DNA of 64,000 bases from Fusobacterium massiliense. Its GTDB lineage: Bacteria > Fusobacteriota > Fusobacteriia > Fusobacteriales > Fusobacteriaceae. This document shows positions 26,217 through 36,268 of this stretch, one piece after another. Each line of letters starts with the position of its first letter. Position 1 is the first letter of the stretch. The stretch covers positions 62,001 through 126,000 of the forward strand of contig NZ_LT608327.1 of assembly GCF_900095705.1 (NCBI RefSeq), read 5' to 3'. The notes under the pieces are model-generated. The model had not been told where the DNA came from. It saw only the letters and a list, made by a program, of their open reading frames with translations, and did no database searches. Both the position numbers and the translations under genes were made by a program.

Positions 26217-26795
26217 ATGAAATTTAAAAAAATAGAAACAGAAATACAAGATTTAGTTATAATTGAACCAACAGTATTTGAAGATAATAGAGGATTTTTT
26301 TTAGAAAGCTACAACTATAATGATTTTAAAGAAATAGGAATAGATAATATTTTTGTTCAGGATAATCACTCAAAATCTTCAAAAGGAGTATTAAGGGGAT
26401 TGCACTTTCAAAAAGGAGAGTTTGCTCAAGCAAAACTTGTAAGAGTTTTAAAAGGGGCAGTTCTTGATGTGGCAGTTGATTTGAGAAAAGATAGTCAAAC
26501 TTTTGGAAAGTATGTTGCTATTGAACTAAGTGAAGAAAATAAAAAAATGTTTTTTATACCAAGAGGTCTTGCTCATGGTTTCTTAGCTTTAACAGATGAA
26601 GTAGAAAGTTATTATAAATGTGATAATTTTTATACACCACAAGCTGAGGACGGACTTGTTTGGAATGATGCTAACTTAAAAATAGAGTGGAATTTTAAGA
26701 AATATAATATAAATGAGAAAGAATTAATAATTTCTGAAAAAGATAAAAAAAATAAAACATTTTTTGAATATAAAAAAGAAAATAAAATAGACTAG
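26217..26795 (+). CDS. rfbC: dTDP-4-dehydrorhamnose 3,5-epimerase
   Basis: 192 residues, cupin fold. FEDNRGFFLESYN, FVQDNHSKSSKGVLRGLHFQ (catalytic His), VLDVAVDLRKDSQTFGKY and FIPRGLAHGFL are the standard RfbC signatures. Third step of dTDP-L-rhamnose synthesis. rfbD follows after 8 nt. rfbA and rfbB, the first two steps, are not next to it; only an rfbB fragment exists at 52.4 kb, so intact copies must lie outside the window if rhamnose is made. Confidence 0.96.
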   Translation: MKFKKIETEIQDLVIIEPTVFEDNRGFFLESYNYNDFKEIGIDNIFVQDNHSKSSKGVLRGLHFQKGEFAQAKLVRVLKGAVLDVAVDLRKDSQTFGKYVAIELSEENKKMFFIPRGLAHGFLALTDEVESYYKCDNFYTPQAEDGLVWNDANLKIEWNFKKYNINEKELIISEKDKKNKTFFEYKKENKID

Positions 26796-26803
26796 GAGAA
26801 GAT

Positions 26804-27703
26804 ATGAAATTAATATTTGGAGCTAATGGAAAATTAGGAACGGATTTTAAAGAGTTATTTGATTCGTTGGGAGAGAAATATCTTGCAACTGATAAGGATG
26901 AATTAGATATAACAAATGGAGATTTTTTAAGAGCATATATACAAACTATGAATCAAAATTATGGAGTTGATACTATAATAAATTGTGCAGCGTATAATGA
27001 TGTTGATAAAGCTGAAGAAGAAAAAGAATTATGCTATAAAATGAATGCTGAAGTACCTGCAAATTTGGCAAAAATAGCTTCAGAAATAGGTGCAAACTAT
27101 ATAACTTATTCAACAGATTTTGTTTTCAATGGGAAAATAGCTAATTATTTACATAATGAGACTACAGGATTTACAGAAGAAGATGAAACACATCCAACTT
27201 CAACATATTCAAGAGCTAAAAATGAGGGAGAAATTTTGGTTAAACAAATAATAGATATGCCAGAAAATACTTCAAAAATATATATTGTTAGAACTTCTTG
27301 GGTATTTGGAAAAGGAAATACAAACTTTGTTGACAAGATTATAGAATGGTCAAAAAACAATGAAGAATTGAGAATAGTAGATGATCAAATATCTTCTCCG
27401 ACTTATTCAAAAGATTTAGCATATTACAGTTGGGAACTTATAAAAAAAGGTGCTGAAAGTGGATTGTATCACTTTACAAATGAAGGAGTAGCTTCTAAAT
27501 ATGATCAAGCTCAATATATTTTGGAAAAGTTAGCTTGGACCGGGAAATTAGAAAGAGCAAAGACTGAAGAATTTCATTTGCCAGCTCCTAGACCTAAATT
27601 TAGTAAGCTTAACTGTAAAAAAATAAGAGAAACATTACTTCTTTCAATACCTCATTGGAAAGATGCAATAGATAGATATTTGAAAGAAAAAGGAGAAAAT
27701 TAA
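26804..27703 (+). CDS. rfbD: dTDP-4-dehydrorhamnose reductase
   Basis: 299 residues. FGANGKLGTDF binds NADPH; INCAAYNDVDKAEEE, YSTDFVFNG and TYSRAKNEGE (Tyr-x3-Lys) are RfbD signatures. Final step to dTDP-L-rhamnose. About 20 residues longer than usual, through an insert around VFNGKIANYLHNETTGF. Ends 2 bp before the wzz-like gene. Confidence 0.95.
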   Translation: MKLIFGANGKLGTDFKELFDSLGEKYLATDKDELDITNGDFLRAYIQTMNQNYGVDTIINCAAYNDVDKAEEEKELCYKMNAEVPANLAKIASEIGANYITYSTDFVFNGKIANYLHNETTGFTEEDETHPTSTYSRAKNEGEILVKQIIDMPENTSKIYIVRTSWVFGKGNTNFVDKIIEWSKNNEELRIVDDQISSPTYSKDLAYYSWELIKKGAESGLYHFTNEGVASKYDQAQYILEKLAWTGKLERAKTEEFHLPAPRPKFSKLNCKKIRETLLLSIPHWKDAIDRYLKEKGEN

Positions 27704-27705
27704 AA

Positions 27706-28683
27706 ATGGATAGAGATCTTGTTGAGCTAGATAATGAGTACAAGGAAGAAGAAATAGATATATATCAGCTGATAGATATATTTGTTAGAAATATAAAAAC
27801 TTTTGTAATAATATTTATTATTGGACTTATAGCAACAGCAGTTTTTGTTGGGAAGAAAGTTTTGTTAGATAAGAAAAATGTTTTATCAATTCAGTATACA
27901 TTGAATTATGATGAATTAGAAAGTTATTTAAATGGGAAAGTTTTTTATCCTAAAAAAAGCCCTACAGATATACTTTTAGATGATACATATTTAAAAAAAT
28001 TATTTGAAAATAAAGAATTAAACTCTTTATATGAAGCTTCTGTGACAGAAGATAGAGAAAATATTACTACGAAAAGAAGATTTTTAAATAAAAACAAAAT
28101 ACTAGAAAATCTTTCTATGAAAAAGGTGGTTCCAAAAGGTGAAGAAGAGTCAGTTTCTGCTAATGCATATAAACTTACAGTAGTAACTAAAAGGAATTTA
28201 GATAAAGATAAGAAAATAGCATACAGTATTCTAGAGTCATATTTGGAAGTATTAAAAAAATATTATCAAGAAAAAATGTTTAATTTTATAGGAGAACGAA
28301 AAAAGTTTTTAGAAAAATCGTTGCCAATACTTAAGAAAGAATTAGAAAAGAATGCTGTTGATAAGGCAGGACTTAACGTAAGTTCTACAATAAATGGAGA
28401 TAACTATTTGAAATATGTTTATCCAATAAAAGTATCTAATATAGATTCATATTATCCAGACTACACTCGTTATGAAAATGAGTATCAAGCTATTCAAAAT
28501 ATGTTTGAATTAAATTTAGATGATGTGAATAATTTTATAAAATATGATAGTTCAATAATAGAAGAAAAAGAAAAAAGTAAAAATCTATTATTTTTAGGAA
28601 TTGGGATATTTTTAAGTTTTGCTTTAGGTGTTGTTGGAGCTTTTGGAAGAGAGTTTGTAAAAAGTTATAAGAAGAGTAAATAA
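27706..28683 (+). CDS. wzz: Wzz-like chain length determinant protein
   Basis: 325 residues. One membrane segment at about 33-55 (TFVIIFIIGLIATAVF) and one at 295-315 (LLFLGIGIFLSFALGVVGAF) enclose a periplasmic coiled region. This topology, with IDIYQLIDIFVRN before the first segment, is that of polysaccharide co-polymerases, which set O-antigen or capsule length. No C-terminal tyrosine kinase domain, and no kinase gene adjacent. Second-to-third gene spacing in the operon is tight. Confidence 0.87.
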   Translation: MDRDLVELDNEYKEEEIDIYQLIDIFVRNIKTFVIIFIIGLIATAVFVGKKVLLDKKNVLSIQYTLNYDELESYLNGKVFYPKKSPTDILLDDTYLKKLFENKELNSLYEASVTEDRENITTKRRFLNKNKILENLSMKKVVPKGEEESVSANAYKLTVVTKRNLDKDKKIAYSILESYLEVLKKYYQEKMFNFIGERKKFLEKSLPILKKELEKNAVDKAGLNVSSTINGDNYLKYVYPIKVSNIDSYYPDYTRYENEYQAIQNMFELNLDDVNNFIKYDSSIIEEKEKSKNLLFLGIGIFLSFALGVVGAFGREFVKSYKKSK

Positions 28684-28706
28684 AAAGGATAATAGAGGAG
28701 CTTTCT

Positions 28707-30497
28707 ATGAATAATATAAGAAAAATTATAAAATTGTTAATAGATATTTTTTTATTAAACTTTTCTGTATTATTATCCTTTTGTTTAATTGAAGTTTACC
28801 TAGACATATATGTAATTATATTATATAACACTCTTTTTATAATTAATTATATCTTACAAAAAATATATAACAATAGTTGGAGATTTACAGGAATAAAGGA
28901 TACGATACAATTAATAGCAGTAAATTTTGGATTAAATTTTATTATATATTTATGCATTTTTAAAAGAACAAATTCTTTAAAATTTGTATTTTTAAACTTT
29001 GTATTTTTCTTAGTTTTACAATGTTTAGCAAGATTTTTATTTATATTAACAAGATTAAAGGGGCTAACAGTTGGGAATAATGAAAAAGAAAGAGTACTAA
29101 TATATGGTGCCGGAGAAGCTGGAGTTCTTTTAGTTAAAGAGGCTGGAGTAAATCCTAATTTTCCATATAATATTATTGGCTTTTTAGATGATAGTATAAA
29201 TAAAATAGGTGGAAAAGTATACGGTTTAAAAGTCTTTGGAGGCTTTGATGATTTGGAGAAAATTGTAGAGAAGCAAGAAATATCAAAAATAATAATTTCT
29301 ATGCCCTCTGCTAAAAGAAAAGAAATATCAAAAATTTTAGAAAAAATAAATGGAATAGAAAGTGTATCTGCAAAAATAATATCTAATGTTGACAATTTAA
29401 TAGAAAAGACTAATTTAAGTTCTCAACTTAGAAATATAAAATTGGAAGATTTACTTGGAAGAGAAGAAATACAAATAAATACAAAAGAAGTTTCAAAATT
29501 TATTGAAGGGAAAACTGTATTTGTAACTGGTGGTGGAGGAAGTATAGGTTCAGAACTCATCAATCAGATTGCAAAATATAATCCTGAAAAAATAGTTAAT
29601 GTTGAAATCAATGAAAACTCATCATATTTGATGGAATTAGAGTTAAAAAGAAAATATCCGTACTTAGAGTATAAGACAGAAATAGCAAGTGTGAGAGATT
29701 TAGATAAATTAGAAAATCTATTTAATAAATATAAGCCAAATATATTATTCCATGCTGCTGCTCATAAGCATGTGCCACTTATGGAAAACAATCCAGAGGA
29801 AGCAATTAAGAATAATATATTTGGAACGAGAAATGTAGCTGAATGTTGCCTTAAATATAAATTGGAATCAGTTGTTTTAATTTCTACGGATAAAGCAGTT
29901 AATCCTACTAATATTATGGGGGCTACAAAAAGAGTTTGTGAAATGATTTTTCAAAAATATTCAGAAAAATCAAGTAGTACAAAATTTATGGCAGTTAGAT
30001 TTGGAAATGTTTTAGGAAGTAATGGCTCAGTTATACCAATATTTTCAAAATTAATAGAAGAAGGAAAGAATTTAACTTTAACACATAAAGATATAATTAG
30101 ATATTTTATGACTATACCGGAAGCAGCACAGCTTGTTATTGAAGCTGGAGCATTAGGAAAAGGTGGAGAAATTTTTATACTTGATATGGGTGAGCCGGTT
30201 AAAATTTATGATTTAGCAAAAAATATGATAAAATTATCAGGTTCTTCCGTTGGAATAGATATTGTAGGTCTTAGACCTGGAGAAAAACTTTTTGAAGAAC
30301 TTCTATATGATGTTGATTCATCTACAAAAACTACAAATAATAAAATATTTATAACTAATATGGAAAATGAAAAAGTACAGGTTGATATAGATAACTACTA
30401 TACAATTTTACAAGATTTAATAAAGAACCATGATAATGTTGGAATGAGAAAAACTTTAGCTAATATTATTGGAACTTTTAAAGGGAGAGTGGAGTAA
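28707..30497 (+). CDS. membrane-bound UDP-GlcNAc 4,6-dehydratase (PglF/WbpM-like)
   Basis: 596 residues. Four membrane segments in the first 120 residues, a CoA-binding-like domain (YGAGEAGVLLVKE) to about 260, then the dehydratase domain: TGGGGSIGSEL from Thr274 and STDKAVNPTNIMGATK with Met404-x3-Lys408 in place of the usual Tyr-x3-Lys. The Met substitution is typical of PglF/WbpM-type enzymes. Makes UDP-4-keto-6-deoxy-GlcNAc, the first step to bacillosamine-type sugars. The PglC-like transferase and a PglE-like aminotransferase follow, which supports this. Confidence 0.9.
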   Translation: MNNIRKIIKLLIDIFLLNFSVLLSFCLIEVYLDIYVIILYNTLFIINYILQKIYNNSWRFTGIKDTIQLIAVNFGLNFIIYLCIFKRTNSLKFVFLNFVFFLVLQCLARFLFILTRLKGLTVGNNEKERVLIYGAGEAGVLLVKEAGVNPNFPYNIIGFLDDSINKIGGKVYGLKVFGGFDDLEKIVEKQEISKIIISMPSAKRKEISKILEKINGIESVSAKIISNVDNLIEKTNLSSQLRNIKLEDLLGREEIQINTKEVSKFIEGKTVFVTGGGGSIGSELINQIAKYNPEKIVNVEINENSSYLMELELKRKYPYLEYKTEIASVRDLDKLENLFNKYKPNILFHAAAHKHVPLMENNPEEAIKNNIFGTRNVAECCLKYKLESVVLISTDKAVNPTNIMGATKRVCEMIFQKYSEKSSSTKFMAVRFGNVLGSNGSVIPIFSKLIEEGKNLTLTHKDIIRYFMTIPEAAQLVIEAGALGKGGEIFILDMGEPVKIYDLAKNMIKLSGSSVGIDIVGLRPGEKLFEELLYDVDSSTKTTNNKIFITNMENEKVQVDIDNYYTILQDLIKNHDNVGMRKTLANIIGTFKGRVE

Positions 30498-30500
30498 AAA

Positions 30501-31088
30501 GTGTTGAAAAGGATATTTGATATTATTTCTTCATTATTTGGACTAATATTACTAGCACCTTTTATGATAATAATAGCTATATTAATAAAGATTGATTCAA
30601 AAGGACCGGTATTTTTTAAACAAGTAAGAGTTACAAAAAATGGAAGAGAATTTAAAATCTTTAAATATCGTACTATGAGAGTAGGTTCAGATAAATACAG
30701 TCAAATAACTGTAGGAAAAGATAGTAGAATAACTAAAGTTGGAGATTTTTTAAGAAGATATAAGTTAGATGAAATACCTCAGTTAATAAATGTTTTACTG
30801 GGAGATATGAGCTTAGTGGGACCAAGACCTGAAGTTCCAAAATATGTAGCACTATATACAGAAGAACAAAGAGAAATATTAAAAGTAAGAGCAGGGATAA
30901 CAGACTATGCTTCAATAGAGTTTTCAAATGAGAATGATATTCTAGTTAATGAGACTGATCCAGAAAAGGCTTATATAGAAAAAATTATGCCAAGAAAAAT
31001 AGAATTAAATAAAAAATATTTATCTGAAATTTCAGTAATGACAGATATAAAAATAATTTTATTGACTATTAAAAAGATATTGAAATAA
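30501..31088 (+). CDS. undecaprenyl-phosphate phosphoglycosyl transferase (PglC-like)
   Basis: 195 residues. Monotopic phosphoglycosyl transferase: reentrant N-terminal helix IFDIISSLFGLILLAPFMI, then FKQVRVTKNGREFKIFKYRTM, RYKLDEIPQLINVLLGDMSLVGPRPE with the catalytic Asp-Glu. Transfers a sugar phosphate from UDP-sugar to undecaprenyl phosphate, starting the repeat unit. Small size groups it with PglC rather than WbaP. Starts at GTG with GGAG 8 nt upstream. The donor is probably the 4-amino sugar made by its neighbours (inference). Confidence 0.92.
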   Translation: MLKRIFDIISSLFGLILLAPFMIIIAILIKIDSKGPVFFKQVRVTKNGREFKIFKYRTMRVGSDKYSQITVGKDSRITKVGDFLRRYKLDEIPQLINVLLGDMSLVGPRPEVPKYVALYTEEQREILKVRAGITDYASIEFSNENDILVNETDPEKAYIEKIMPRKIELNKKYLSEISVMTDIKIILLTIKKILK

Positions 31089-31107
31089 GTAAGGAGATGG
31101 GAACTAT

Positions 31108-32319
31108 ATGGAAAAGAGAAAAATTACTTTTTCTCCACCTGATATAACAGAGAGAGAAATAGCTGAAGTAGTAGATACATTAAGATCTGGTTGGATTACA
31201 ACAGGACCAAAAACCAAAAAATTTGAAGACGAGATAGCAAAATATTGCGGAACAAAAAAGGCAGTAGCTCTTAATTCAGCAACAGCTGCGATGGAACTAG
31301 CTTTAAGACTATTTGATATAGGTAAAGGAGATGAAGTTATAACATCAGCCTATACTTATACAGCTTCTGCTAGTGTGATATATCATTGTGGTGCAAAGAT
31401 AATTTTAGCAGATACTAAAAAAAATGGGTTTAATATAGATCCAAAACAAGTTGAGAAATTAATTACACCAAAGACTAAAGCAATAATAGCAGTTGATATA
31501 GGTGGTTTTCCCGCTGATTACTCAGAATTATTAGATATAGTTGAAAAAAAGAAAAATATATTTAATGCTAAAAAAGGAACTTATCAAGAAGAATTAGGGA
31601 GAATATTAATTATTGGTGATGCAGCACATTCTTTTGGAAGTAGCTATAAGGAAAAGAAAATTGGAAGTGTAGCAGATATAACTTCGTTTTCATTTCATGC
31701 TGTTAAGAATTTAACAACAGGAGAAGGAGGAGCTTTAACTTGGAATCTTCCAGAAAATTTTGATAATGAGGAAATTTATAAAGGTTTTATGTTGTTATCT
31801 CTACATGGTCAAAATAAAGATGCTCTTAACAAGTTAAAAGCGGGTGCCTGGAAATATGATATAGTTATGCCAGGCTATAAATCTAATATGACAGATATAA
31901 TAGCTTCAATAGGATTAGTCCAACTTCAAAGATACGATGGAGAAATTCTAAAGAAAAAAGAAGAGCTAGTGTCTTACTATGAAAAGTATCTAGGAGACTT
32001 AATAGATAAAATAGAATTGCCTATCTTTAAAAATGATATTAAAGAAAGTTGTAAACATTTATATATGATAAGATTAAAGAATCAAGATGAAGAAAAAAGA
32101 AATAAAGTTATTGCAAAATTAGGAGAAGATGATATAGCAACAAATGTTCATTTTCAACCATTACCACTTTTAACAGCCTATAAGAAATTAGGATTTAAAA
32201 TAGAAGATTATCCTAATGCATATAATCAATATAAGAATGAAATATCTTTACCACTTCATGATTTTTTGACAGAAGATGATATAAAGTATATTTGTGAGTA
32301 TATAAAAAAAATAATATAA
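31108..32319 (+). CDS. DegT/DnrJ/EryC1/StrS aminotransferase (PglE-like)
   Basis: 403 residues. PLP enzyme: SGWITTGPKTKKFE at the start, ALNSATAAMELAL, GDAAHSFGSSY, and SFHAVKNLTTGEGGA with Lys200 as the expected PLP lysine. Aminates the 4-keto group produced by the PglF-like dehydratase. An extra charged insert (KKKNIFNAKKGTYQEEL) lies between the first domain and GDAAHS. AAGGAGA is 14 nt upstream. Followed after 9 nt by a GNAT acetyltransferase that may acylate the new amine. Confidence 0.92.
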   Translation: MEKRKITFSPPDITEREIAEVVDTLRSGWITTGPKTKKFEDEIAKYCGTKKAVALNSATAAMELALRLFDIGKGDEVITSAYTYTASASVIYHCGAKIILADTKKNGFNIDPKQVEKLITPKTKAIIAVDIGGFPADYSELLDIVEKKKNIFNAKKGTYQEELGRILIIGDAAHSFGSSYKEKKIGSVADITSFSFHAVKNLTTGEGGALTWNLPENFDNEEIYKGFMLLSLHGQNKDALNKLKAGAWKYDIVMPGYKSNMTDIIASIGLVQLQRYDGEILKKKEELVSYYEKYLGDLIDKIELPIFKNDIKESCKHLYMIRLKNQDEEKRNKVIAKLGEDDIATNVHFQPLPLLTAYKKLGFKIEDYPNAYNQYKNEISLPLHDFLTEDDIKYICEYIKKII

Positions 32320-32328
32320 GAGGGTAAT

Positions 32329-32949
32329 ATGAAAATAGATATTGCAAAAAATAGTGAAGATGTCAAAGCAATAGTTAAAATACATATAGAAGCATTTCCT
32401 AATTTTTTTTTAACAAGTCTAGGAGATGATTTACTTTTTGAACTATATAGAAGTTTTTTAGAAGTAAAAAATTCGGGGATTTATATAGCAAAAATAGATG
32501 ACAATATAGCTGGCTTTATAGCCTTTACTGAAAGATCTACATTAATTTACTATAATATTTTGAAGAAACATTTTTTTTCGTTTTGCTTAAAACTTTTTAA
32601 AAAATTTTTGAAAAACCCAATTTCATTTTTTAAATTAATATATATATTTAAAAAAAAATTATTTTCAAAAAAGGAGAATGATAAAATAATTTTAAAAAAA
32701 ATTCGCGTAGAATCTATAGCAGTTAAACCTGATTATTCTAATAAAGGTATCGGAAAAGAGTTAATAGATTTTTTAAAAGAAAATATAGATTTTAAAAAGT
32801 TTGATTTTATTGAGTTAGAGACAGATGCTAAAAATAATGAGAAAACAAACTATTTTTATCAAAAAAATAATTTTATAAAAATAAAGGAAATTACAACTGA
32901 TGAAAATCGTATAATGAATATATATCATTATTATGGAGGAAAAAAATGA
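32329..32949 (+). CDS. GNAT family N-acetyltransferase
   Basis: 206 residues. The acetyl-CoA binding segment VESIAVKPDYSNKGIGKELIDFL (about 125-147) is clear, as is FIELETDAKNNEKTNYFYQKNNF. A basic, Phe/Lys-rich stretch at 75-115 may touch membrane. By position after the aminotransferase, it could acetylate the 4-amino sugar, a role filled by a GNAT (PseH) in pseudaminic acid synthesis and by a hexapeptide protein (PglD) in bacillosamine synthesis. Overlaps the next gene by 4 bp. Confidence 0.85.
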   Translation: MKIDIAKNSEDVKAIVKIHIEAFPNFFLTSLGDDLLFELYRSFLEVKNSGIYIAKIDDNIAGFIAFTERSTLIYYNILKKHFFSFCLKLFKKFLKNPISFFKLIYIFKKKLFSKKENDKIILKKIRVESIAVKPDYSNKGIGKELIDFLKENIDFKKFDFIELETDAKNNEKTNYFYQKNNFIKIKEITTDENRIMNIYHYYGGKK

Positions 32950-34121
32950 AAGTACTGTATGTTTCAACAGTTTTTCCAAAGAAAGAGGAAAATTCAACAA
33001 TATATACTGATATAGTAGAAGAGTTAGTAACAAAAGGAGATCAAGTAACCGTTGTTACAATAGAAAAAGAATTAAAACCATTTCAGTATAAAGTAGCTGA
33101 AGAAAGAGGAGCGATAGTTTTTCGGTGTGGGTGTTTTCCAATTTATAATGTAAATTTTTTAATGAAAGGAATTGGAATTCTTTTTCTTTCATTTTTCTTA
33201 AAAAGGATTATAAAAAAAATTAATATAAGTAATTTTGATTTACTTTTATATGAAACACCTCCAATAACTTTAGAAGGTATAGTAAAAAAAATAAAGAGAT
33301 CTTCTCAAATTAAAACTTTTTTAATGCTAAAAGATATATTTCCTCAAAATGCAGTTGATATAGGACTTATGAAAAGAGATAGTTTTATTTTTAAGTATTT
33401 TAAAAGAAAGGAAGAGTCGCTGTATGATATTTCAGATTATATAGGCTGTATGTCAAAAGGCAATATGGATTATATTTTAGAGCAAAATCCTAAAGTTTCA
33501 AAAGAGAAAGTATACTATTTTCCTAATACAAAAAAAGATACAGGAAATAAAGATATTAATTTTGGATTTGAAAAAGAAAAATTACAATTTGTGTATGGCG
33601 GTAATATGGGATTACCGCAAGGAGTTTTAAATATAGCTCCAGCAATATCCAGTTTTAAAAATGATAAAAATATAGAGTTTATTTTTGTAGGAAGAGGAAC
33701 TGAATGGGACAAAATAAATAATTATTTTAAAGGACAGGAGAATGTAAAAGTTTTAAAGAGTTTACCAAGAGAAGAATACGAAAAGCTAATATTAAGTTGT
33801 GATGCAGGATTCATATTTCTAGATCCACGATTTACAATTCCAAATTATCCATCGAGAACTTTGGCATATTTGGAAAAGGGTATCCCAATTATTGCTGCAA
33901 CAGATAAAAATACAGATATAAGAAATTTAATTCAAGATAATAATGTAGGATTATGGTCTTGTAGTGATGATATTGCTTCTCTTATAGAAAATATAAAAAT
34001 AATGAAAGAAAACAAAGAAATGAGAAAAGAGTTTAGTAAAAATGCAAGAGAATTATTTTTAAAAGAGTTTCAAGTGGAGAAATCTGTAGAATTACTACAT
34101 AAGTATATCAATAATAACTAA
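32946..34121 (+). CDS. glycosyltransferase family 4 (WbuB-like)
   Basis: 391 residues, GT-B fold. N-terminal KVLYVSTVFPKKEENSTIYTDIVEEL, and the C-terminal nucleotide-sugar site around FVYGGNMGLPQG and NYPSRTLAYLEKGIPIIAAT. This pattern resembles WbuB-type transferases, which use N-acetyl-L-fucosamine. The capEFG-like genes for that sugar follow at once, supporting the match. Cytoplasmic face of the membrane. The ATG overlaps the end of the GNAT gene. Confidence 0.87.
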   Translation: MKVLYVSTVFPKKEENSTIYTDIVEELVTKGDQVTVVTIEKELKPFQYKVAEERGAIVFRCGCFPIYNVNFLMKGIGILFLSFFLKRIIKKINISNFDLLLYETPPITLEGIVKKIKRSSQIKTFLMLKDIFPQNAVDIGLMKRDSFIFKYFKRKEESLYDISDYIGCMSKGNMDYILEQNPKVSKEKVYYFPNTKKDTGNKDINFGFEKEKLQFVYGGNMGLPQGVLNIAPAISSFKNDKNIEFIFVGRGTEWDKINNYFKGQENVKVLKSLPREEYEKLILSCDAGFIFLDPRFTIPNYPSRTLAYLEKGIPIIAATDKNTDIRNLIQDNNVGLWSCSDDIASLIENIKIMKENKEMRKEFSKNARELFLKEFQVEKSVELLHKYINNN

Positions 34122-34132
34122 GGAGATATATA

Positions 34133-35155
34133 ATGTTTAGAGACAAAGTATTATTAATTACAGGAGGAACAGGTTCATTTGGAAATGCTGTTCTTAGAAG
34201 GTTTTTGAAAACAGATATAAAAGAAATCAGAATTTTTTCAAGAGATGAAAAAAAACAAGATGATATGAGAAAAATCTATAATGACTCTAAAATAAAGTTT
34301 TATATAGGTGATGTTAGAGATTATAACTCTATATCAGATGCTATGAGAGGAGTGGATTTTGTATATCATGCTGCAGCATTAAAACAGGTTCCTTCTTGTG
34401 AATTTTATCCAGTTCAGGCTGTGTATACTAATATTTTAGGTACTGAAAATGTTTTAAATGCGGCAATAGCTAATAAAGTAAAAAGAGTTGTATGTTTAAG
34501 TACAGATAAGGCAGCATACCCTATAAATGCAATGGGAATGTCAAAAGCACTTATGGAAAAAGTTATAGTGGCAAAAGGTAGAAATCTTGATGAAAATGAA
34601 ACTATGATTTGTTTAACAAGATATGGGAATGTTATGGCATCAAGAGGTTCAGTAATTCCATTGTTTTTTGATCAAATAAGAAGTGGAAAGCCTATGACTA
34701 TAACAAATCCTAATATGACAAGATTTATGATGAGTTTGGATCAAGCAGTAGATTTAGTCTTATTTGCTTTTGAAAATGGTCATAATGGAGATTTATTTAT
34801 ACAAAAATCTCCTGCAGCAACTATTGAACTATTAGCAAATACCATAAGAAATCTTGTAGGAAAACCAGATTATGAAATAAAAAATATAGGAATAAGACAT
34901 GGTGAAAAATTGTATGAGGTTCTTATGACGAAAGAAGAGAAAGTAAGAGCAATAGATATGGGGAATTATTTTAGAGTTCCAGCAGATAGCAGAGATTTAA
35001 ACTATTCTCAATATTTTGATAATGGACAGCCTATAGAAAAAGTAGAAGAGTATAATTCAGACAATACTTATCAATTAAATGAACAAGAATTAAAAGAAAT
35101 GCTTTTGAATCTTTATGAAATACAAGATGATCTAAAAGGATTTGGGGTGAAATAA
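34133..35155 (+). CDS. capE: UDP-GlcNAc 4,6-dehydratase/5-epimerase (CapE-like)
   Basis: 340 residues. ITGGTGSFGNAVL at the start, FSRDEKKQDDMR, HAAALKQVPSCEFYPVQAV, and STDKAAYPINAMGMSK with Met134-x3-Lys138. These are hallmarks of CapE/WbjB, which converts UDP-GlcNAc to a 2-acetamido-2,6-dideoxy-beta-L-hexos-4-ulose. First step to UDP-N-acetyl-L-fucosamine; capF and a UDP-GlcNAc 2-epimerase complete the set. Stop and next start overlap as TAATG. Confidence 0.93.
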   Translation: MFRDKVLLITGGTGSFGNAVLRRFLKTDIKEIRIFSRDEKKQDDMRKIYNDSKIKFYIGDVRDYNSISDAMRGVDFVYHAAALKQVPSCEFYPVQAVYTNILGTENVLNAAIANKVKRVVCLSTDKAAYPINAMGMSKALMEKVIVAKGRNLDENETMICLTRYGNVMASRGSVIPLFFDQIRSGKPMTITNPNMTRFMMSLDQAVDLVLFAFENGHNGDLFIQKSPAATIELLANTIRNLVGKPDYEIKNIGIRHGEKLYEVLMTKEEKVRAIDMGNYFRVPADSRDLNYSQYFDNGQPIEKVEEYNSDNTYQLNEQELKEMLLNLYEIQDDLKGFGVK

Positions 35156-36261
35156 TGGAAGTATTAGTTACAGGTTCTAGTGGTTTTATAGGAAAAAACT
35201 TATTAGAAAGATTGTCAAGAATAGAAAATATAAAAGTTCATACTTTTGATATAGAAGATAAATTAGAAGATATAGAAAAATATATAGATAAAATAGATTT
35301 TATATTTCATCTAGCTGGAATAAATAGACCTCAAAATATAGATGAATTTTATAAAGGAAATAGAGATACTATAAAAGATTTAATTTCAATAATTGAAAAG
35401 AAAGAACTAAAAATTCCTATTTTAGTAACTTCATCTATTCAAGTAGAAAGAGATAATGATTATGGTAAAAGTAAATTAGAGGGTGAAAATTTATTAAGAG
35501 AATACTCAACTAAAAATAATATTCCAATTTACATTTATAGATTACCTAATGTCTTTGGGAAATGGTGTAGACCAAACTATAATTCTGTAATAGCTACTTG
35601 GTGTAATAATATAGCTAATGATTTAGAAATAACTGTATCAGATAGAGCAGTGAAACTAAGTTTAGTTTATATTGATGATGTAGTTAATACTTTTTCAAAG
35701 CATTTAACTGAAAAAATAGAAAGTAAAGAATACTATTCAATACCTACTATTTATGAAAAGACACTAGGAGAAATTTTAGATTTACTATATTCTTTTAAAA
35801 ATAATAGAAATGATTTAGTTATAAATAAAGTTGGAACTGGTTTCGAAAGAGCATTATATTCAACATATTTATCATATTTACCAAAAGATAAATTCTCTTA
35901 TGAATTAACTGAACATAAAGATAATAGAGGAGCTTTTGTAGAAATAATAAAAACTCTTGATAGTGGACAATTTTCAATATCTACTTCAAAACCTGGAATA
36001 ACAAGGGGAAATCATTATCATAATACAAAAAATGAAAAATTTCTTGTGATAAAAGGGGAAGCTATAATAAGATTTAGACACATATATAGTGATGAGGTTA
36101 TAGAATATCCTGTTTCAGATAAAAAACTTGAAGTTGTTGATATACCAGTTGGTTATACTCATAATATAACAAATACAGGTGATTCAGAAATGATATTGGT
36201 AATATGGGCAAATGAATTATTTGATAAAGAAAATCCAGATACATATTTTTTAGAGGTGTAA
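35155..36261 (+). CDS. capF: CapF-like bifunctional epimerase/reductase with cupin domain
   Basis: 368 residues. N-terminal SDR domain (VTGSSGFIGKNLLERL, FHLAGINRP, DYGKSKLEGE with Tyr-x3-Lys) to about 245, then a C-terminal cupin (GITRGNHYHNTKNEKFLVIKG, FRHIYSDEVIEYPV) that binds metal through the HYH residues. In CapF the cupin epimerises and the SDR reduces, giving UDP-L-talNAc. Second step to UDP-L-FucNAc. Confidence 0.93.
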   Translation: MEVLVTGSSGFIGKNLLERLSRIENIKVHTFDIEDKLEDIEKYIDKIDFIFHLAGINRPQNIDEFYKGNRDTIKDLISIIEKKELKIPILVTSSIQVERDNDYGKSKLEGENLLREYSTKNNIPIYIYRLPNVFGKWCRPNYNSVIATWCNNIANDLEITVSDRAVKLSLVYIDDVVNTFSKHLTEKIESKEYYSIPTIYEKTLGEILDLLYSFKNNRNDLVINKVGTGFERALYSTYLSYLPKDKFSYELTEHKDNRGAFVEIIKTLDSGQFSISTSKPGITRGNHYHNTKNEKFLVIKGEAIIRFRHIYSDEVIEYPVSDKKLEVVDIPVGYTHNITNTGDSEMILVIWANELFDKENPDTYFLEV

Positions 36262-36268
36262 ACTTTGT

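Noticed and set aside
28847-29395. 182-codon minus-strand frame inside the PglF-like gene
   Set aside because: Fully contained in a conserved plus-strand gene with family motifs; a shadow frame.
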